This document shows positions 42,709-46,871 of a stretch of 46,871 bases of DNA, one piece after another (position 1 is the stretch's first letter; every line of letters starts with the position of its first letter). A model generated the notes under the pieces. It saw only the letters and a list, made by a program, of their open reading frames with translations. It had not been told where the DNA came from and ran no database searches. The position numbers and the translations under genes were made by a program. Source of the DNA: Jannaschia seosinensis (GTDB lineage Bacteria > Pseudomonadota > Alphaproteobacteria > Rhodobacterales > Rhodobacteraceae); NCBI RefSeq assembly GCF_001408515.1, contig NZ_CYPR01000206.1:1-46871 (forward strand), read 5' to 3'.

Positions 42709-43701
42709 ATGAATATCAAGACAATCCGGCGCGGCTTGGTGGCCGCGGTGCTTCTGACCTGCGCGCCGCTGGCCGCATCCGCCCAAGACTTCACCCCCGA
42801 AAGCCCCGAATGCATCGCACCCGCCAACCCGGGCGGCGGTTGGGACTTCACCTGCCGCCAGGTCGGCAAGTCGTTGCAGGACCTCGGGCTGATCCCGTCC
42901 ACCATGCAGGTCGTGAACCTGTCCGGCGGCGGCGGCGGCGTGGCCTTCGCCCAGGTGGTCAACAAGCGCAACGACGACAACGATCTGATCGTGGCTGCGT
43001 CCTCGGCGACCGCCACGCGGCTTGCCCAGAACGCGTTTCCGGGGAACACGATGGACCAGGTGCGCTGGATCGGCGCGGTCGGTGCGGATTACGGCGTGAT
43101 CGCCGTCGCCGATGACAGCGATATCCAGACCCTTCCCCAGCTCATGGACGCCATCAAGGAGGACCCGACCTCGATTTCCATCGGCGGCGGATCGGCCGTC
43201 GGAGGCTGGGACCACCTGAAGGTGCTGAATGCGGCGCAGAAGGCCGGGATCGATGACGTGCGTCAGGTGAAGTACATCGCCTTCGCCGGCGGCGGCGAGG
43301 CGGTGACCCAGCTTCTGGCCGGATCGCTGCAGGCCTTTACCGGCGACCTGTCGGAGGCGAAGGGCTTCGTAGAATCCGGTGACATCCGGGTGATTGCACT
43401 TCTGGCGCCCGAGCGGCTGGAGGGCGAGTTCGCAGGGTTCGAGACCGCGCGCGAGCAAGGCATCGATGCCGTCGGCGCGAACTGGCGCGGCTTCTACGGC
43501 CCCGGCAACATGAGCGACGCGGCCTACGATTACTGGGTCGGGCGTATCGACACGCTCTACGACAGCCCCGAATGGCAGGCCATCATGGAAGCTAACGGCC
43601 TCGCATCGCTGGATCTGCAGGGTGCGGAGTTCGAAGAATTCGTCTCGGAATCGGTCCAGAACATCGAAGATCTCTCCCGCGAGATCGGCATCCTTCAGTA
43701 A
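42709..43701 (+). CDS. tctC: TctC-like tripartite tricarboxylate binding protein
   Basis: A 330-residue periplasmic binding protein of the TTT family. Signal peptide residues 1-26 end AASAQ. The conserved substrate loop IAPANPGGGWDFTCR follows, then GGGSAVGGWDHLK. It captures citrate, another tricarboxylate or a related acid for TctAB. It begins at ATG 42709 with GGAGG behind it. It is separated from tctB by a strong hairpin, as usual where the binding protein is needed in excess. Confidence 0.92.
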   Translation: MNIKTIRRGLVAAVLLTCAPLAASAQDFTPESPECIAPANPGGGWDFTCRQVGKSLQDLGLIPSTMQVVNLSGGGGGVAFAQVVNKRNDDNDLIVAASSATATRLAQNAFPGNTMDQVRWIGAVGADYGVIAVADDSDIQTLPQLMDAIKEDPTSISIGGGSAVGGWDHLKVLNAAQKAGIDDVRQVKYIAFAGGGEAVTQLLAGSLQAFTGDLSEAKGFVESGDIRVIALLAPERLEGEFAGFETAREQGIDAVGANWRGFYGPGNMSDAAYDYWVGRIDTLYDSPEWQAIMEANGLASLDLQGAEFEEFVSESVQNIEDLSREIGILQ

Positions 43702-43707
43702 TCTCTC

Positions 43708-43732
43708 GCGCTCCCGGCCCGGCCGGGAGCGC
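43708..43732 (+). terminator. Hairpin between tctC and tctB (attenuator)
   Basis: GCGCTCCCGGCC (43708-43719) and GGCCGGGAGCGC (43721-43732) form a perfect 12-bp inverted repeat around one base. It begins 7 bp after the tctC stop and is followed by CCCCTCTTTTC. It may protect tctC mRNA or terminate part of the transcripts before tctBA. Confidence 0.7.
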
Positions 43733-43766
43733 CCCCTCTTTTCGCGCACTTTTGGGAGGAGTCCGC

Positions 43767-44198
43767 ATGAGCGACCGGATCTTTGGCGGGATCGGGCTGG
43801 TCCTTGCCGTCATCTTCGCCTGGCAGGCATCAATCATTCAGGAAAGCTTCTTGACCGATGCCGTTGGCCCAAAGATGTTCCCCTATATCATTGCCGCCGT
43901 CATGGGGCTGGCGTCGATCTACTTTCTGCTGAAGCCGGATCCCGAACCCGATTGGCCGCGGGGCGGACGTCTCGTCGAAATAATCTTCGCCGCGCTGGTG
44001 ATGCTGGCCTATTCGCAGGCGCTGCCCGAATTGGGATTCGTCATCGCGACTGCCATCACGGCAAGCTACCTGACCTGGCGCCTGGGTTCGCGTCCACTCG
44101 AGAGCCTTGCGATCGGGATAGGCACCTCCGTTGGCATCTATGTCGTCTTCCGCCTTCTTCTCGGCCTGAGCCTCGCTCGCGGCCCCTTCGGTTTCTGA
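43767..44198 (+). CDS. tctB: TctB-like small membrane subunit
   Basis: A 143-residue membrane protein with four predicted helices (about 5-23, 37-54, 75-92 and 115-137). TctB proteins are poorly conserved but have this size and topology and associate with TctA. It starts at ATG 43767 with GGGAGGAG behind it. An alternative ATG 43752 is less likely. It is followed by tctA after 10 bp. Confidence 0.85.
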   Translation: MSDRIFGGIGLVLAVIFAWQASIIQESFLTDAVGPKMFPYIIAAVMGLASIYFLLKPDPEPDWPRGGRLVEIIFAALVMLAYSQALPELGFVIATAITASYLTWRLGSRPLESLAIGIGTSVGIYVVFRLLLGLSLARGPFGF

Positions 44199-44208
44199 GG
44201 AGCGTTCC

Positions 44209-45750
44209 GTGGAATTGATGTCGAACCTCGCCGACGGCTTCGCCGTGGCATTCACTTGGCAGAACCTCGCGCTTGCGCTGATGGGCTGTTTTCTAGGGAC
44301 GATCATGGGTGCCCTGCCGGGGCTGGGGCCGTCGAACGGCGTGGCCATCCTGATCCCGCTCGCCTTCACGTTGGGGCTCGGGGCGACGCCGTCACTGATC
44401 CTGCTGACCTCCGTCTATTACGGCGCGATGTATGGCGGACGGATCAGCTCGATTCTGCTGAACATCCCCGGCGACGAGCCGGCGATGATGACCTGCCTCG
44501 ACGGCTATCCGATGGCCCAGCAGGGCCGCGCGGGCGAGGCGCTGGCGCTTTCCGGCATCGCCTCCTTCGTCGGTGCCTTCTTCGCGACCTGCGGCCTCGT
44601 CTTGCTGGCGCCGCAACTGGTGAAGGTGGCGCTTCTTTTCGGGCCGGCGGAATATTTCGCCCTCTTCGCGCTCGCCTTCGCCACGCTCGGGGGAATTTCG
44701 TCGACCAATCAGGCAAAGTCCGCCTTTGCCGCGGCACTCGGCCTCGGCCTTGCGATGATTGGTGTAGATACGCAGACCGGCGTGCCGCGCTTCACCTTCG
44801 GCGAGGTGCACCTCTATGACGGGATCGACTTCCTCGTGGCCATCGTCGGCCTCTTCGCGCTGTCCGAGGTTTTCATCTTTCTGGAACATCGCGGCACGGA
44901 TCGCGACATCTCCACCAAGCCGAAGATGGAGATCGGGCGGATCGTCCCGTCCTGGAGCCTTATCCGGTCATGCATCCCGACCATGGGCCGCACGACGGTT
45001 CTGGGCTTCATCGCCGGCGTCCTGCCCGGCGCGGGCGCGTCTTTGGGCTCCTTCATCTCCTACTCGATGGAAAAACGCCTGGTCGACCGCGACGGGACCT
45101 TCGGAAAGGGTGATCCGCGCGGGGTCGCGGCGCCGGAAGCGGGCAACAATGCCGCGGCCGGCGGTGCATTGGTGCCGATGCTGGCACTCGGGGTGCCGGG
45201 GTCCGGCACAACCGCAGTGCTTCTGGCCGTGCTTCTGGCCCTCAACATCACGCCGGGACCGCTTCTGTTCACCCAGAACCCCGACGTCGTCTGGGGCCTC
45301 ATCGCGGCGCTCTTCATCGGGAACTTCATGCTTCTGGCAATGAACATTCCGATGGTCGGCCTGTTCACGCGTGTGCTGCTGGTGCCGCCCCGGATCCTCA
45401 TGCCGATCGTCGCCATGATCTCATTCGTGGGAATCTACGGGATCTCAGGTTCAAGCTTCGATCTCATGGTCATGGTCGGCTTCGGCATCCTCGGCTGGGG
45501 CCTGCGCAAGCTCGACGTCCCGCTCGTCCCTGTGATACTGGGCACGCTGCTGGGCAACGAGATGGAGGTCAATTTCCGCCGCGCTGTCAACATCGCCGAC
45601 GGAGATTATTCGGTGCTGATCTCTTCACCACTGACAATCCTGCTCTGGACGGTGGCCGCCGTCGGCTTCGTTCTGCCGATCCTCGTCGGGGGCCTCGTTC
45701 GCCGCCGCATGCGGATGGCGCGAGATGCCAAAGGTGGTGTCAGGGACTGA
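44209..45750 (+). CDS. tctA: TctA-like large permease subunit
   Basis: A 513-residue permease of the TTT family with about twelve helices. Conserved segments are MGALPGLGPSNGVAILIPL near residue 40, SILLNIPGDEPAMMTCLDG near 90, and the GVPGSGTTAVLLA repeat near residue 330. It carries the acid across the inner membrane with sodium or proton. It starts at GTG 44209, with GAGGAG six bases before it. Its stop is 12 bp from the IS1380 end, so any native terminator has been lost. Confidence 0.92.
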   Translation: MELMSNLADGFAVAFTWQNLALALMGCFLGTIMGALPGLGPSNGVAILIPLAFTLGLGATPSLILLTSVYYGAMYGGRISSILLNIPGDEPAMMTCLDGYPMAQQGRAGEALALSGIASFVGAFFATCGLVLLAPQLVKVALLFGPAEYFALFALAFATLGGISSTNQAKSAFAAALGLGLAMIGVDTQTGVPRFTFGEVHLYDGIDFLVAIVGLFALSEVFIFLEHRGTDRDISTKPKMEIGRIVPSWSLIRSCIPTMGRTTVLGFIAGVLPGAGASLGSFISYSMEKRLVDRDGTFGKGDPRGVAAPEAGNNAAAGGALVPMLALGVPGSGTTAVLLAVLLALNITPGPLLFTQNPDVVWGLIAALFIGNFMLLAMNIPMVGLFTRVLLVPPRILMPIVAMISFVGIYGISGSSFDLMVMVGFGILGWGLRKLDVPLVPVILGTLLGNEMEVNFRRAVNIADGDYSVLISSPLTILLWTVAAVGFVLPILVGGLVRRRMRMARDAKGGVRD

Positions 45751-45762
45751 ACCCGGAACTAG

Positions 45763-46871
45763 CCCGCATAATTCATGAAGCTGCGGACTTGTGCTCCGTG
45801 GGATGGTTTCCCCGGTCTCGGTTTTCTTGCGCGCACCCGGTGTTTGCGTCCGGTTGGCATGCCGGCCGGTGACTTGGGTCTTGGGTGGTGTGGATTGATG
45901 TTTCGGGGTTTGTCGGGGCGCATGCGTCAGGCTGTTTTCGGTGGGGCGAGGGCGTCGAAGAGAAGGAGGAGAAGTCCCTTTCGGGGACACGATGCCGGCA
46001 GGGTCACGATGATCCGGGTCTTCTTTTCGACGATGGTGGCGGCCAGTTTGACGAGATGCAGCCGCAGCGTGTCGAACTGGGCGCGGCGCCACGGTGAGCG
46101 CTTCGGGCAAGCCGCGCGGAGCTTCCACCAGACCCAGTAGGCGCAGCCGTGCAGCATCAGGCGCATCTGGTTGGCGTTGGCTTCCGAGCACGACGTCCGG
46201 TCTGCTGCGAGGTGGGCCTTCCACGCCTTGATGTGGTTCTCGGCCTGGCCCCGGGCGGAATAGAGCTTCTCGTAAAGATGCTTGCCGCGACCGCCCTCGA
46301 GGTTGGTGACGATGTAGCGGGTGTCCCGACCCATGGGGCCAACCTCGACGCGGGCGATGATGCGGCGGGGTTTCGACCACGAGCGGGCTGCGTAGGAGAA
46401 GGTTTTGAACCGGCGCAGCTTCTGGCCCGGCGTTCGGGCGTAGCGCGCCGCTGTCGACGCTTCCAGAGCCGAGATGTTCCGCGCCAGACGGCCGTTCTTT
46501 GACAAACCAAAGACATAGCGCAGCCCGAGCCCGTCACACAGGTCCAGAACCTGCGGGGTGCAGTAGTGGCTGTCGGCTCGCAGCAGGATTTCTGTCTCGG
46601 GCCAATGCCTGGCAATCTGCCGGATCAACCGGCGGATGTGGGCCGCGCTCTCGGCCCCCTTGGGGCGGCGGGCCGGGCGCAGCAGTGTCCCCACGAGCCG
46701 GCCTTCGCCGTCGAAGACGACGATCGGCTGGAAGCCGAACTCGTCGTAGAACGCATTGAACAGGCGCAGCTGCTGGTGGCCATGCACCGCGTCAAAGGTA
46801 TCATCGATATCGAGCACGATCCGGCTTGGGGGGCGCGCAAACGAGTGGCAGTAGAACCGGATCATCTCGCG
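45763..46871 (-). mobile_element. IS1380-family element, truncated by window end
   Basis: The element begins at 45763 (CCCGCATAATTCATG), 12 bp past the tctA stop. It continues beyond the window. The first 365 bp are the inverted counterpart of bases 1-365, with about nine differences by eye. This copy therefore points toward the window from the other end. Confidence 0.87.
45927..46871 (-). CDS. IS1380-family transposase, C-terminal 314 residues
   Basis: A long fragment of an IS1380 transposase; the N-terminus lies beyond the window. The catalytic residues can be placed at Asp in VLDIDDTFDAVHGHQ, Asp in LLRADSHYCTP and Glu in ARGQAENHIKAW. The frame is open throughout, so the copy may be functional. 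It ends DALAPPKTA, TGA at 45927. Neighbouring bases match those of the partial copy at window start. Confidence 0.88.
   Translation of the reverse strand, partial: REMIRFYCHSFARPPSRIVLDIDDTFDAVHGHQQLRLFNAFYDEFGFQPIVVFDGEGRLVGTLLRPARRPKGAESAAHIRRLIRQIARHWPETEILLRADSHYCTPQVLDLCDGLGLRYVFGLSKNGRLARNISALEASTAARYARTPGQKLRRFKTFSYAARSWSKPRRIIARVEVGPMGRDTRYIVTNLEGGRGKHLYEKLYSARGQAENHIKAWKAHLAADRTSCSEANANQMRLMLHGCAYWVWWKLRAACPKRSPWRRAQFDTLRLHLVKLAATIVEKKTRIIVTLPASCPRKGLLLLLFDALAPPKTA

Noticed and set aside
1-46871. CRISPR array, tRNA, rRNA, prophage or plasmid replication genes
   Set aside because: No spaced short repeats, no tRNA-like or rRNA-like sequence, and no integrase, capsid, rep or par gene was recognised.
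1-46871. A 45-kb composite transposon bounded by the IS1380 copies
   Set aside because: The outer ends and their target sites are outside the window, and the two copies differ. Mobility of the whole cannot be supported from this sequence.

Overview
The window is GC-rich and densely coded. It looks like an alphaproteobacterium, most likely of the Rhodobacteraceae/Roseobacter group. Supporting signs are an alphaproteobacterial LexA box (GTTC-N7-GTTC) before an imuA-imuB-dnaE2 cassette, a Zur box of the GTTATA-N-TATAAC type, candidate EcfG-type general-stress promoters (GGAAC-N17-CGTT), and a GcvT/DMSP-demethylase-like catabolic operon with an Lrp regulator. No replication, partition, rRNA or tRNA gene was found, so chromosome and plasmid cannot be told apart.

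Layout. 1-8.3 kb is an insertion-sequence graveyard: an IS1380-family end inside an IS21 istB remnant, three ends of one IS6-family element (one complete copy), and IS3, IS66 and IS4 fragments. Embedded in it is an apparently intact minus-strand operon: Lrp-type regulator, GcvT-family demethylase-like enzyme, OsmC protein, ECHDC3-type crotonase-fold protein and AMP-forming acyl-CoA synthetase. 8.3-14.4 kb is a stress or efflux operon (fasciclin/PRC-barrel protein, membrane fusion protein with a proline-rich N-terminus, RND pump) behind a good EcfG-type promoter. 14.4-19.95 kb is the SOS mutagenesis cassette imuA-imuB-dnaE2. 19.99-23.0 kb is the zinc regulon znuA / zur-znuC-znuB, divergent around one Zur box. 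23.0-26.5 kb is a minus-strand run of dienelactone hydrolase, small ORF, hemerythrin, aldo/keto reductase and metallo-beta-lactamase-fold protein. 26.7-30.45 kb is paoABC-like molybdenum aldehyde oxidoreductase, followed by a convergent VOC protein.

The stretch from 31.1 to 37.2 kb is eroded. It has an intact IS1595-family element with 22-bp inverted repeats and an 8-bp target duplication, a decayed IS5-family transposase, a flavodoxin-like reductase, a CDF metal exporter and several stretches without recognisable genes. 37.2-39.3 kb carries a small lipoprotein, an L,D-transpeptidase and a ZIP metal transporter. 39.5-45.75 kb is a complete tripartite tricarboxylate transporter system: tctC-tctB-tctA, divergent from the two-component pair tctD-tctE plus an extra periplasmic binding protein. 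The window ends in a second, inverted IS1380-family copy about 97-98 % identical over 365 bp to the one at its start.

How the parts may work together. Zinc supply (ZnuABC/Zur, ZIP) and metal export (CDF) sit near metal-dependent enzymes. SOS mutagenesis, efflux, hemerythrin and aldehyde oxidation suggest a stress-response region. The two catabolic modules (GcvT/acyl-CoA and Tct) each have their own regulator and lie next to insertion sequences, as expected for accessory DNA. The most interesting parts are the GcvT-OsmC-crotonase-synthetase operon, whose crotonase lacks both classical hydratase glutamates, and the fasciclin/PRC-RND operon with its EcfG-like promoter.
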